Source: Oerskovia paurometabola (GTDB lineage: Bacteria > Actinomycetota > Actinomycetes > Actinomycetales > Cellulomonadaceae). Taken from it: a stretch of DNA of 64,000 bases. How positions within the stretch are numbered: the first letter of the stretch is position 1; each line of letters begins with the position of its first letter. Below are positions 36,060 to 46,551 of this stretch, piece by piece. Below the pieces are notes generated by a model, which saw nothing but the letters and a program-made list of their open reading frames with translations, made no database searches and was not told where the DNA came from. Position numbers and translations under genes: made by a program. The stretch is from positions 3,224,001 to 3,288,000 of the forward strand of contig NZ_JAFBBV010000001.1 of NCBI RefSeq assembly GCF_016907365.1, read 5' to 3'.

Positions 36060-36243
36060 CGCGGTCGGCCCGGAGATCCCTCGACACCACCGCGCGAGCA
36101 CCTCGGGCGCGTCGAGATACTGCCCCGCCCCGCTCTGCTCCCTCTGCCCTGCGTTGCTGGGGCCGGCCTTGCTGTTCTCCGCCGCGCCCGACTCCGCCCC
36201 ACCCGACCCTGCCCTGCCCGGCCCTCAGAAGAAGGACACGCGA

Positions 36244-37434
36244 ATGACCACTGTCACAACCGCCGTCCACGACGCCGCGACCGAAGCACGACGCACCGTC
36301 GCCGCGCTCCCTGCGGCGCAGCAGCCGACCTGGCGCGACGAGCCCGCGCGCGCGCAAGCGCTCGTCGCGCTCGGGGCCGGCCACCAGATCGTGTCCGAGT
36401 CGGAGGTCACGGACCTTCGCGCGAGACTCCGAGCGGTCGCCGACGGCAGGGCGGTCGTGCTCCAGGCCGGCGACTGCGCCGAGCCGATGACGGACACCTC
36501 CACCGTCGTGGTGGAAGCGAAGGCGCGAGCGATCGACGACATGAGCGCAGCCCTGGCCGCGGCGGGCTCACGGCCCGTCATTCGCATCGGGCGCATCGGC
36601 GGCCAATTCGGCAAACCGCGATCACAGACGCACGAGATGATCGGTGGGGCCTTGGTCCCGACCTATCGCGGCCCCCTGGTCAACGATCCCTTTCCCTCTG
36701 CGCGGGCGCGCGAGCACGAGCCGCAGCGGCTGCTACGCGCGCGCGAATCCGCTCATACTGTCACAATGGCGCTTCGTCGCCGCGCCGGAAACACCGTCTG
36801 GACGAGCCACGAGGCTCTCGTGCTGGACTACGAGCTGCCGCAATTGAGACTGACTTCTCATGACGAGGTGATGTTGACGTCCGCCCACACGATCTGGATC
36901 GGCGCGCGGACGAATCAGCTCGACCACGCACACGTCGCGCTCGCCTCGCGAATCATCAACCCTGTCGGATGCAAGGTTTCCGCCGGTATCTCCCCTAGCG
37001 AGCTGCTGAGTCTCGTGGAGAAGCTCAATCCCCACCGCGAGAGCGGAAAGCTGATGCTGATCGCGCGAATGGGTTCAGGAATCGACCGGCTCCCGGCGCT
37101 GATGGAAGCGGTCCGTCGCGAAGGGCACCAGCCGATCTGGATGAGCGATCCGATGCACGGAAACACGACGACGGCTGCCGACGGCCGCAAGACGCGGTAC
37201 ATCGAGTCGATCACCGAGGAGCTCAGGCGGTTTCAGGACGTCGCCCGAGCGAGCGACTCGAGGGCGGGCGGCGTGCACCTGGAGACGACCATCGACGACG
37301 TCCGGGAATGCCTTGCCAACAAGCACGATCTTCGTGACGGCCATGCCCCGTACACCACGTTGTGCGACCCGCGACTGACCGTGGCGCAAGCCATCGAGGT
37401 CTTGGGCCACTGGCAGATCGGAGATCGGTCATGA
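36244..37434 (+). CDS. phzC: Class II 3-deoxy-7-phosphoheptulonate (DAHP) synthase, PhzC-type
   Basis: A 396-residue type II DAHP synthase that joins phosphoenolpyruvate and erythrose-4-phosphate, feeding the shikimate pathway. VVLQAGDCAEPM, PVIRIGRIGGQFGKPRS, NPVGCKVSAGISPSEL and WMSDPMHGNTTTA (metal and substrate residues) are intact. It lacks the long N-terminal extension of the mycobacterial AroG type, which agrees with the shorter PhzC form. ATG 36244 follows AGAAGGA with 8-nt spacing. Its stop overlaps the phzD start (ATGA). In phenazine and related clusters this enzyme, often less feedback-inhibited, raises chorismate supply. Confidence 0.92.
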   Translation: MTTVTTAVHDAATEARRTVAALPAAQQPTWRDEPARAQALVALGAGHQIVSESEVTDLRARLRAVADGRAVVLQAGDCAEPMTDTSTVVVEAKARAIDDMSAALAAAGSRPVIRIGRIGGQFGKPRSQTHEMIGGALVPTYRGPLVNDPFPSARAREHEPQRLLRARESAHTVTMALRRRAGNTVWTSHEALVLDYELPQLRLTSHDEVMLTSAHTIWIGARTNQLDHAHVALASRIINPVGCKVSAGISPSELLSLVEKLNPHRESGKLMLIARMGSGIDRLPALMEAVRREGHQPIWMSDPMHGNTTTAADGRKTRYIESITEELRRFQDVARASDSRAGGVHLETTIDDVRECLANKHDLRDGHAPYTTLCDPRLTVAQAIEVLGHWQIGDRS

Positions 37435-38099
37435 CGACGAACACCCACTGGGACGCGGCTCAGGCGATCCGCTACGCGACACCGCGGCCCGAGGAGTACC
37501 CCGAGCCCATCGTCCGATGGCGGGCCTCGGCGGCGCGGTCGGTGCTCCTCGTGCACGACATGCAGCGCTACTTCCTGGACCGGTTCGACGTCACCCAGCA
37601 ACCGGCCAAGGGGCTCGTCGAGAACATCGAACGCGCGCTCGCCACGGCCCGGCGGGTGGGTGTCCCGGTCGTCTACACCGCACAGCCGGGGAGCATGACG
37701 ACGGAAGAGCGTGGACTGTTGAGGGACTTCTGGGGTCCAGGCATGACGGTGTCGCCCGAGCACCGTCGTGTGATCGACCGCCTCGCCCCGCTACCCGAGG
37801 ATCTCGTCCTGGACAAGTGGCGCTACTCGGCGTTCGCGCGGTCGTCCCTCGACGAGCACATCCGTGGGATGCGACGCGATCAGCTGGTGATCTGCGGCAT
37901 CTACGCGCATGTCGGCGTCCTCGCTACGGCGCTGGACGCGTACACCAGGGACATCGAGACGTTCGTGCTCGCCGATGCCGTAGCGGATTTCGACCGGACA
38001 CAACATCTGAACGCGTTGGACTACACCGCACGCACCTCCGCTCGGGTGATCCCCACCGCCACGGCCCTCGACGAATGGGAACGAACCGATGAGAACTAG
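37431..38099 (+). CDS. phzD: Isochorismatase family hydrolase, PhzD-type
   Basis: A 222-residue enzyme that in the phenazine pathway splits 2-amino-2-desoxyisochorismate (ADIC) into pyruvate and DHHA. Visible: D43 in VLLVHDMQRYFLDRF, K129 in LVLDKWRYSAFARS, and the LVICGIYAHVGVLATALDAY active-site strand and helix typical of PhzD/EntB. QPGSMTTEERGLLRDFWGPGM is the substrate loop common to PhzD and isochorismatases. Length (about 207-225) is normal. Starts within the last bases of phzC and is overlapped by phzE by 11 nt, so all three are coupled. The adjacent PhzE makes the ADIC substrate more likely than isochorismate. Confidence 0.9.
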   Translation: MTTNTHWDAAQAIRYATPRPEEYPEPIVRWRASAARSVLLVHDMQRYFLDRFDVTQQPAKGLVENIERALATARRVGVPVVYTAQPGSMTTEERGLLRDFWGPGMTVSPEHRRVIDRLAPLPEDLVLDKWRYSAFARSSLDEHIRGMRRDQLVICGIYAHVGVLATALDAYTRDIETFVLADAVADFDRTQHLNALDYTARTSARVIPTATALDEWERTDEN

Positions 38100-39954
38100 C
38101 ACCAGCGATTCGTTCGCATTGATCATGAAGGACGGCGTGGTGCATCACTACACCGGCGATTCCGTGCTGTTCGACGACATCGAGCAGGCCCAGTCCGAGA
38201 CCGGCGAGCTGCTCCTGGCCATCCCGTTCCGTCAGGCGCTCCGAGGCGGTCGGCCAACATCTCCCGTGGAACGTTCCGCACGCGAGCATGTGTCCGCCAT
38301 TCGCGTGCGGGGCCACGAGGAGATGTCGGTCGAGAACTTCCTGCAGGCGGGCACGTCGTCGGCGATCGAGCTTCTCGATGGCCATTTCGAGGTGGACGAC
38401 GTGGAATTCGCTCAGCGGGTGCGGTCCGTGGTGGAGAACGAGATCCGCGCCGGACACGGCTCGAACTTTGTGCTGCACCGGACCTATCGGGGACGGGTCG
38501 CGCTCCGCAGCGTGGAGACGGAGATGTCGATCTACCGCTCGCTCCTTCAGGCCGAGTCCGGCGCCTACTGGACTTTCCTGGTGCACTTTCCCGATCACAG
38601 CCTGATCGGCGCGAGTCCGGAGATGCACCTTCGCCGGGACCCTGACCGGCTCACCACCATGAACCCGATCTCGGGCACCTATCGATATCCACGAGGAGGC
38701 CCGGACGAGCGATCTCTGCGAGCGTTCCTCCAGGACCCGAAGGAGCGCAACGAGCTCTACATGGTCGTCGACGAGGAGCTCAAGATCATGTCGGACCTCT
38801 GCGACGAGCGACCGTGGATCTCCGGCCCCCGGCTGCGCTTCATGTCGAGCCTCGCTCACACCGAGTACTTCGTCCACGGCCACAGCTCGCTGCCCTGGTC
38901 CTCAGCGATTCGCCGGTCGCTCGTCGCTCCGACCATCCTGGGGAGCCCGCTGGAGTCCGCGTTTCGTATGGCCGCACGCAACGACCTCAGCGCCCGGAAC
39001 TACCTGGGCGGCGTCCTCGCCCACGTCTCCGGACAGGGGGACGAGAGCTTCGATTCCGCGATCCTGATCCGCACCGCCTGCCTCGAGGAGTCCGGGGAGG
39101 TCTCGATCCCCATCGGATCCACCATCGTCCGAGACTCCGATCCGACCCTTGAGGCGGCCGAGACCACAGCGAAAGCCTCAGGAGTGCTTGCCGCCTTCTC
39201 TCGCCTGGACGGAACGGCACTCGAAGCCCTGGCGCAGGAGTTCCTGGAGCAGAGGACCGACGAGGTGGCGGACTTCTGGAATCACACCGCAGGAGCGTCG
39301 TCGAGTCTGCGGATGACCAAGGCTGTCGTCATCGACCACGAGGACCGCTTCACGGGCATGCTCGCCGCCCACCTTCGATCCATGGGGCTCCAGGTGTCGG
39401 TGATCGCCGGCCCCCCGACCGAGGCCCAGCTGGACGATGCTGATCTGCTCGTGCTCGGACCTGGGCCGGGCGATCCGAACGACGAAGCCGATGCCCGGAT
39501 CGCAGCGGCACGCGAGCTTGCCCGATGGGCCGTCGTCACACGCCGGATCCCGACCCTCGCCGTCTGCCTCTCTCACCAGCTCGTCTGCCGGGAGCTCGGC
39601 CTCGCCGTCAGAAGACTGCCGCAGCCGAATCAGGGGAGCCAACGGGAGATCAACTTCTTCGGCGAGCGTGTGCGCCTCGGCTTCTACAACTCCTTCAGTG
39701 CCTACGCAGAACCGGGCTCCGCTCACGATCTCGAGGTCGCCGCGGACGCGACGACCGGCGAGGTCCACGCGATCAGAGCCGACGGCCTCATCGGACTGCA
39801 GTTTCACCCGGAGTCCATCCTGAGCGTCGACGGAGCCAAGGTGCTACGACGGTCCGTCGCATCCCTCCTGGCTCCGACGTCGTCCCCGCTCTGGCAGACA
39901 GCTGCTGGGCTCGACCTGGATCTTCAGACGCCCATGAGGCCTGCCGTCATCTGA
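38089..39954 (+). CDS. phzE: 2-amino-2-desoxyisochorismate synthase, PhzE-type
   Basis: A 621-residue fusion. The N-terminal chorismate-binding domain (to about 400) has GASPEMHLRR, PISGTYRYPRGG, ELYMVVDEELKIMSDLC and RNYLGGVLAHVSGQ. The C-terminal glutamine amidotransferase class I domain has VLGPGPGDPND, LAVCLSHQLV with nucleophile C493, and LQFHPESI with the catalytic His and Glu. The order (synthase then amidotransferase) is that of PhzE rather than split TrpE/TrpG. No lyase step is expected, so ADIC is released. The stop is 10 nt before an octanucleotide repeat, and no phzF, phzA/B or phzG follows before the nrd operon. Confidence 0.92.
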   Translation: MRTSTSDSFALIMKDGVVHHYTGDSVLFDDIEQAQSETGELLLAIPFRQALRGGRPTSPVERSAREHVSAIRVRGHEEMSVENFLQAGTSSAIELLDGHFEVDDVEFAQRVRSVVENEIRAGHGSNFVLHRTYRGRVALRSVETEMSIYRSLLQAESGAYWTFLVHFPDHSLIGASPEMHLRRDPDRLTTMNPISGTYRYPRGGPDERSLRAFLQDPKERNELYMVVDEELKIMSDLCDERPWISGPRLRFMSSLAHTEYFVHGHSSLPWSSAIRRSLVAPTILGSPLESAFRMAARNDLSARNYLGGVLAHVSGQGDESFDSAILIRTACLEESGEVSIPIGSTIVRDSDPTLEAAETTAKASGVLAAFSRLDGTALEALAQEFLEQRTDEVADFWNHTAGASSSLRMTKAVVIDHEDRFTGMLAAHLRSMGLQVSVIAGPPTEAQLDDADLLVLGPGPGDPNDEADARIAAARELARWAVVTRRIPTLAVCLSHQLVCRELGLAVRRLPQPNQGSQREINFFGERVRLGFYNSFSAYAEPGSAHDLEVAADATTGEVHAIRADGLIGLQFHPESILSVDGAKVLRRSVASLLAPTSSPLWQTAAGLDLDLQTPMRPAVI

Positions 39955-39964
39955 CCGGTGTGAC

Positions 39965-40026
<62 letters not shown>

Positions 40027-40156
40027 ACGGTGATCCGAGCGGGCATACGCCTCCCCGAAGGCGGGCCCTGGTGTCGCCGTGGTGCGGGATCGCGTCGTTC
40101 CCTCCGCGATCCGGACGGGCTGGCTCGACGGTCCCACGGTCGGTCAGGCCGACGAA

Positions 40157-40196
40157 CGACGAGAGGTCCGGGCCCAAGGGCCCGGACCTCTCGTCG
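40157..40196. terminator. Very strong bidirectional terminator after phzE and nrdF
   Basis: Perfect 19-bp arms (40157-40175 and 40178-40196) separated by only two bases (AA). It lies between convergent phzE and nrdF. In practice the loop would be four or more bases with a somewhat shorter stem. Confidence 0.9.
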
Positions 40197-40222
40197 ACGC
40201 TTCACGCTTCGAGACGTGGGAC

Positions 40223-41359
<1,137 letters not shown>

Positions 41360-41376
41360 TCAGGCGACGAGGACGA

Positions 41377-43509
41377 TCACAGCATGCAGGAGACGCAACC
41401 CTCGACCTCGGTGCCCTCGAGCGCGAGCTGACGCAGGCGGATGTAGTACAGGGTCTTGATGCCCTTGCGCCAGGCGTAGATCTGCGCACGGTTGACGTCG
41501 CGCGTGGTCGCGGTGTCCTTGAAGAACAGCGTGAGGCTCAGGCCCTGGTCCACGTGCTGCGTCGCCGCGGCATACGTGTCGATGATCTTCTCGTAGCCGA
41601 TCTCGTACGCGTCCTGGTAGTACTCCAGGTTGTCGTTCGTGAGGTAGGGCGCCGGGTAGTAGACGCGCCCGATCTTGCCCTCCTTGCGGATCTCGATCTT
41701 CGAGGCGACCGGGTGGATCGACGACGTCGAGTTGTTGATGTAGGAGATCGAACCGGTCGGCGGGACGGCCTGGAGGTTCTGGTTGTAGATGCCGTGCTCC
41801 TTGACGGACGCGGCGAGCGCCTTCCAGTCCTCCTGCGTGGGGATGTGCACGCCGGCGTTCTCGAAGAGCTCCTTGACGCGCGGCGTCGCGGGCTCCCACA
41901 CCTGGGTCGTGTACTTCTCGAAGTACTCGCCCGAGGCGTACGTCGAGTCCTCGAACCCGCCGAACGCGCGACCCCGCTCGATCGCGAGACGGTTGCTCGC
42001 GGCGATCGCGTGGTAGGCCACGGTGTAGAAGTAGATGTTCGTGAAGTCGATGCCCTCTTCGGAGCCGTAGAACACGCGCTCACGAGCGAGGTAGCCGTGC
42101 AGGTTCATCTGCCCGAGGCCGATCGCGTGGCCCGACTCGTTGGCGCGCTTGATCGACGGGACGGACTCGATGCTCGTCTGGTCGGACACGGCCGTCAGGG
42201 CACGGATCGCGGTGTCGATGGTCTTGGCGAAGTCCGGCGAGTCCATCGTCTTGGCGATGTTGAGCGAGCCCAGGTTGCAGGAGATGTCGCGGCCGACGTG
42301 GTCGTACGACAGGTCCTCGTTGTACGTCGAGGGCGTCGAGACCTGGAGGATCTCCGAGCACAGGTTCGAGTGGGTGATGCGGCCCTTGATCGGGTTCGCC
42401 TTGTTCACCGTGTCCTCGAACATGACGTACGGGTAGCCGGACTCGAACTGGAGTTCGGCGAGGGTCTGGAAGAACTCGCGCGCCTTGATCTTGGTCTTGC
42501 GGATGCGTGCGTCGTCGACCATCTCGTCGTACTTCTCGGTGACCGAGATGTCCGCGAAGGGCTTGCCGTAGACGCGCTCGACGTCGTACGGCGAGAAGAG
42601 GTACATGTCCTCGTTCTTCTTCGCCAGGTCGAACGTGATGTCGGGGATGACCACACCGAGCGAGAGCGTCTTGATGCGGATCTTCTCGTCGGCGTTCTCA
42701 CGCTTGGTGTCGAGGAAGCGCATGATGTCGGGGTGGTGCGCGTGCAGGTAGACGGCACCGGCACCCTGGCGGGCCCCGAGCTGGTTCGCGTAGGAGAAGG
42801 AGTCCTCGAGGAGCTTCATCACGGGGATGACGCCCGAGGACTGGTTCTCGATGTGCTTGATCGGGGCGCCGTGCTCACGGATGTTGCTCAGGAGCAGGGC
42901 GACGCCGCCGCCACGCTTGGAGAGCTGGAGCGCGGAGTTGATGCCGCGCGCGATGGACTCCATGTTGTCCTCGATGCGCAGCAGGAAGCAGGAGACGGGC
43001 TCGCCGCGCTGCGCCTTGCCGATGTTGAGGAACGTCGGGGTCGCGGGCTGGAAGCGGCCGGCGACGATCTCCTCGACGATGTCGAGCGCCGTCTGCTCGT
43101 TGCCGTCCGCGAGGCCGAGCGCGACCATGGACACGCGGTCCTCGAAGCGCTCGAGGTACCGCTTCCCGTCGAACGTCTTGAGCGTGTACGAGGTGTAGTA
43201 CTTGAACGCACCGAGGAACGTGTCGAAGCGGAACTTCTTGGAGTACGCGAACTCGAAGAGCGACTTGACGAAGGCGCGGTCGTACTTCGCGAGGACAGCG
43301 GGGTCGTAGTACTTGTTCTCGACCAGGTAGTCGAGCTTCTCCTCGAGGCTGTGGAAGAAGACCGTGTTCTGGTTCACGTGCTGCAGGAAGTACTGGCGCG
43401 CAGCCTGGCGGTCCTTGTCGAACTGGATCTCGCCGTCGGGGCCGTACAGGTTGAGCATCGCGTTGAGTGCGTGGTAGTCGAGCTCGACTCCCGCAGCCAC
43501 CGTGCTCAC
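41377..43509 (-). CDS. nrdE: Class Ib ribonucleotide reductase, alpha subunit NrdE
   Basis: A 710-residue catalytic subunit that reduces ribonucleoside diphosphates. The start [23 protein letters not shown] is from the GTG at 43509, which overlaps the nrdI stop (GTGA). [18 protein letters not shown] and [17 protein letters not shown] carry the active-site cysteines; [13 protein letters not shown] and [20 protein letters not shown] are standard. The C-terminus [13 protein letters not shown] carries the redox pair that NrdH re-reduces. The longer open frame to 43620 runs back through nrdI and is unlikely. Length agrees with other NrdE proteins. Confidence 0.96.
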   Translation of the reverse strand: MSTVAAGVELDYHALNAMLNLYGPDGEIQFDKDRQAARQYFLQHVNQNTVFFHSLEEKLDYLVENKYYDPAVLAKYDRAFVKSLFEFAYSKKFRFDTFLGAFKYYTSYTLKTFDGKRYLERFEDRVSMVALGLADGNEQTALDIVEEIVAGRFQPATPTFLNIGKAQRGEPVSCFLLRIEDNMESIARGINSALQLSKRGGGVALLLSNIREHGAPIKHIENQSSGVIPVMKLLEDSFSYANQLGARQGAGAVYLHAHHPDIMRFLDTKRENADEKIRIKTLSLGVVIPDITFDLAKKNEDMYLFSPYDVERVYGKPFADISVTEKYDEMVDDARIRKTKIKAREFFQTLAELQFESGYPYVMFEDTVNKANPIKGRITHSNLCSEILQVSTPSTYNEDLSYDHVGRDISCNLGSLNIAKTMDSPDFAKTIDTAIRALTAVSDQTSIESVPSIKRANESGHAIGLGQMNLHGYLARERVFYGSEEGIDFTNIYFYTVAYHAIAASNRLAIERGRAFGGFEDSTYASGEYFEKYTTQVWEPATPRVKELFENAGVHIPTQEDWKALAASVKEHGIYNQNLQAVPPTGSISYINNSTSSIHPVASKIEIRKEGKIGRVYYPAPYLTNDNLEYYQDAYEIGYEKIIDTYAAATQHVDQGLSLTLFFKDTATTRDVNRAQIYAWRKGIKTLYYIRLRQLALEGTEVEGCVSCML

Positions 43510-43937
43510 GCTGGAATCCGTGACTGTCGTTGCCAAAATCGTCCCAATCCGTCGCGGACGCGCTCGACGTCCTCGGCTGTTCCAAGAAGCTCGAAGGCGT
43601 ACAGGTAGGGCACCTGGCACTTCGAGGAGATGATGTCGCCGGCGATGCAGTAGGCAGCGCCGAAGTTGGTGTTGCCCGCAGCGATCACGCCGCGGATCAA
43701 CGACCGGTTGTGTGCGTCGTTCAAGAACTTGATGACCTGGCGGGGCACTGCCCCGCCCTCGTTGCCGCCGCCGTACGTCGGGATCATCAGGACGTACGGC
43801 TCGTCGACCCGCAGGAACTCGTCCTTGGGTCGCAGCGGGATGCGGTGGACCGACTGGCCGCGGTCCTCGAGGCCCAGCCTCTGGACGAACCGGTGCGTGG
43901 TGTCCGAGACGCTGGAGAAGTAGACGAGCGATCCCAT
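43506..43937 (-). CDS. nrdI: Flavodoxin-like activator NrdI
   Basis: A 143-residue flavodoxin-like protein that supplies oxidant to assemble the dimanganese-tyrosyl radical of Nrd[19 protein letters not shown] is the FMN phosphate loop, [27 protein letters not shown] the second FMN loop, and [19 protein letters not shown] the third. ATG 43937 follows GAGGTG. It is 37 nt downstream of nrdH and overlaps nrdE, as is standard in actinobacteria. Confidence 0.95.
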   Translation of the reverse strand: MGSLVYFSSVSDTTHRFVQRLGLEDRGQSVHRIPLRPKDEFLRVDEPYVLMIPTYGGGNEGGAVPRQVIKFLNDAHNRSLIRGVIAAGNTNFGAAYCIAGDIISSKCQVPYLYAFELLGTAEDVERVRDGLGRFWQRQSRIPA

Positions 43938-43974
43938 GTCACACCTCGCAGCGGGGACCGGAGGGACGAGCTGC

Positions 43975-44217
43975 TCAGGCGACGGGAGCGACCTTCGCCG
44001 CAAGAGCGTTGATCTGGTCGGGGCGGAAGCCCGACCAGTGGTCGTCGCCCGCGATGACGACGGGTGCCTGCAGGTAGCCGAGGCCGCGAACCAGCTCGAG
44101 CGCCTCGGCGTCCTGGCTGATATCCACGACCGAGTACTCGATGCCCTTCTTGTCGAGGGCGCGGTAGGTCGCGTCGCACTGAACGCAAGCCGGCTTGCTG
44201 TAGACCGTGATGCTCAT
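43975..44217 (-). CDS. nrdH: NrdH redoxin
   Basis: An 80-residue glutaredoxin-like protein that donates electrons to NrdE and is reduced by thioredoxin reductase. C11 and C14 (CVQC) form the redox pair, and GYLQAPVVI and [10 protein letters not shown] are typical of NrdH. It is the first gene of the nrd operon; the leader region and a candidate NrdR box lie upstream. Confidence 0.96.
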   Translation of the reverse strand: MSITVYSKPACVQCDATYRALDKKGIEYSVVDISQDAEALELVRGLGYLQAPVVIAGDDHWSGFRPDQINALAAKVAPVA

Positions 44218-44356
44218 CTGGTCAGTCTCCTCGTGTAGGGGATCGGTCTTCCACGGGTCTCGGGCCGACTCCGCGAAGGGTCCTGACCTCGAAGAACACT
44301 GGTGGAACTACGATCGTGTGATGTGCCCGAGGAGATGGTGCGCTCCCTGGTGCTGA

Positions 44357-44372
44357 CCACTATACCTAGTGG
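44357..44372. promoter_or_regulatory. Candidate NrdR box
   Basis: CCACTATACCTAGTGG has perfect 6-bp arms (CCACTA and TAGTGG) around TACC, close to the ACACTATAT-type consensus of NrdR boxes, 140 nt before nrdH. NrdR normally binds two boxes; a weaker possible partner is at 44305-44320 (GAACTACGATCGTGTG), 52 bases, or about five helical turns, away. Confidence 0.5.
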
Positions 44373-44557
44373 GCGGGCTCCGCGCTCGGCACTAGATGTC
44401 GTGGTCGGGTGATCCTGGTCGCCTCATCCTCGGGGCCTCTTGGAGTGTGCTACAAGCACGGATCCATCCTCCCAGGAGGCACTGACAAGACCTGCCGGGC
44501 GCCGTCGTCCACCGCTCGTCCGCACGTCGATCCGCAGCCTCTTGCGGCCCCGGTGAC

Positions 44558-44602
44558 TTCTCCACAGGCTGTGGAGGATCGTCGTCCACACGCTGTGGGG
44601 AG
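44558..44602. promoter_or_regulatory. Cluster of DnaA-box-like inverted repeats
   Basis: TTCTCCACA (44558-44566) and TCGTCCACA (44582-44590) each differ by one base from TTATCCACA or TTGTCCACA. On the other strand are further near-matches (the TGTGGA of 44570-44575 and TGTGGGGAG at 44594-44602). The first pair forms the perfect palindrome TCCACAGGCTGTGGA (44561-44575). In Escherichia coli DnaA regulates nrdAB; whether this holds here is unknown. Confidence 0.35.
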
Positions 44603-44860
44603 TCGACCCGCCCTCGTCGACGGGTCACGAGACCCGACGAAGGACAGCGTCGAGCGCGGACGAGGACGTCGCGAAGCGGACAAGCCGGGCAGAAATTTCT
44701 CAGGCGTGTCGTGTCGGCTCGGCGTGTCGCGCGGTTCCGGTCGGGCTGCGACAAAGATCACCGCTACCCCACCGGCGCCGCCTCCGGGGCACCGCGCACG
44801 ACGTCCGGGCCTCCTCTTCCCAGGAAGGCCCGGACGTCGCGGTCAGCACGTGCCGCCGAG

Positions 44861-46348
<1,488 letters not shown>

Positions 46349-46392
46349 GGTGTTCCTTCGGTCGGTCGTCGGTGGATGGTCTGACTCAGGCG

Positions 46393-46406
46393 TGGAAGCG
46401 CTCTCA
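46393..46406. promoter_or_regulatory. LacI-family operator (CebR-like) before the beta-glucosidase gene
   Basis: TGGAAGCGCTCTCA is close to the TGGGAGCGCTCCCA operator of cellobiose regulators (CebR/CelR) in actinobacteria and differs from the perfectly symmetric pair before the local lacI gene. Confidence 0.75.
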
Positions 46407-46461
46407 CGTATCGATTCGATCAGCGTACCCACGCGGCCGGGCGACGTCGAGGGCGGGCCGC

Positions 46462-46509
46462 GAGCGGCGCCGTCGGGCAGGAGGACTCCCCCGCCCGACG
46501 ACGCCGCTC
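46462..46509 (-). terminator. Terminator after the GH31 gene
   Basis: Arms 46462-46478 and 46493-46509 pair over 17 positions with one mismatch and a 14-nt loop, downstream of the leftward GH31 gene and just before the GH1 promoter. Confidence 0.8.
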
Positions 46510-46551
46510 ACCCCCCCTTGCGTTCCCCCGCCGCGTGGCGTGGGGCGAGCG

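Larger units (their letters stand above)
44218..44860. other. Long intergenic region upstream of nrdH
   Basis: About 640 bases between nrdH and the end of the GH1 gene. The part near nrdH (to about 44375) is the nrd promoter region with a candidate NrdR box. Around 44558-44602 lie DnaA-box-like repeats. The frames that are open here (for example leftward 44392-44754) lack starts, codon bias and recognisable motifs. I saw no tRNA or clear small RNA. The G/C content is lower near 44290-44470. Confidence 0.5.

Noticed and set aside
36244..39954. A standard phenazine cluster
   Set aside because: phzF, phzA/B and phzG are absent, and the next gene is nrdF behind a terminator. A carboxylic acid reductase is not part of phenazine core synthesis.
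44558..44602. Replication origin
   Set aside because: Only a few near-match boxes in 45 bases, no A/T-rich unwinding region, and no dnaA, dnaN or parAB genes near.
44392..44754. A 120-codon leftward gene upstream of nrdH
   Set aside because: Amino-acid composition is biased toward Arg and Pro with no domain, and the region includes likely regulatory repeats.
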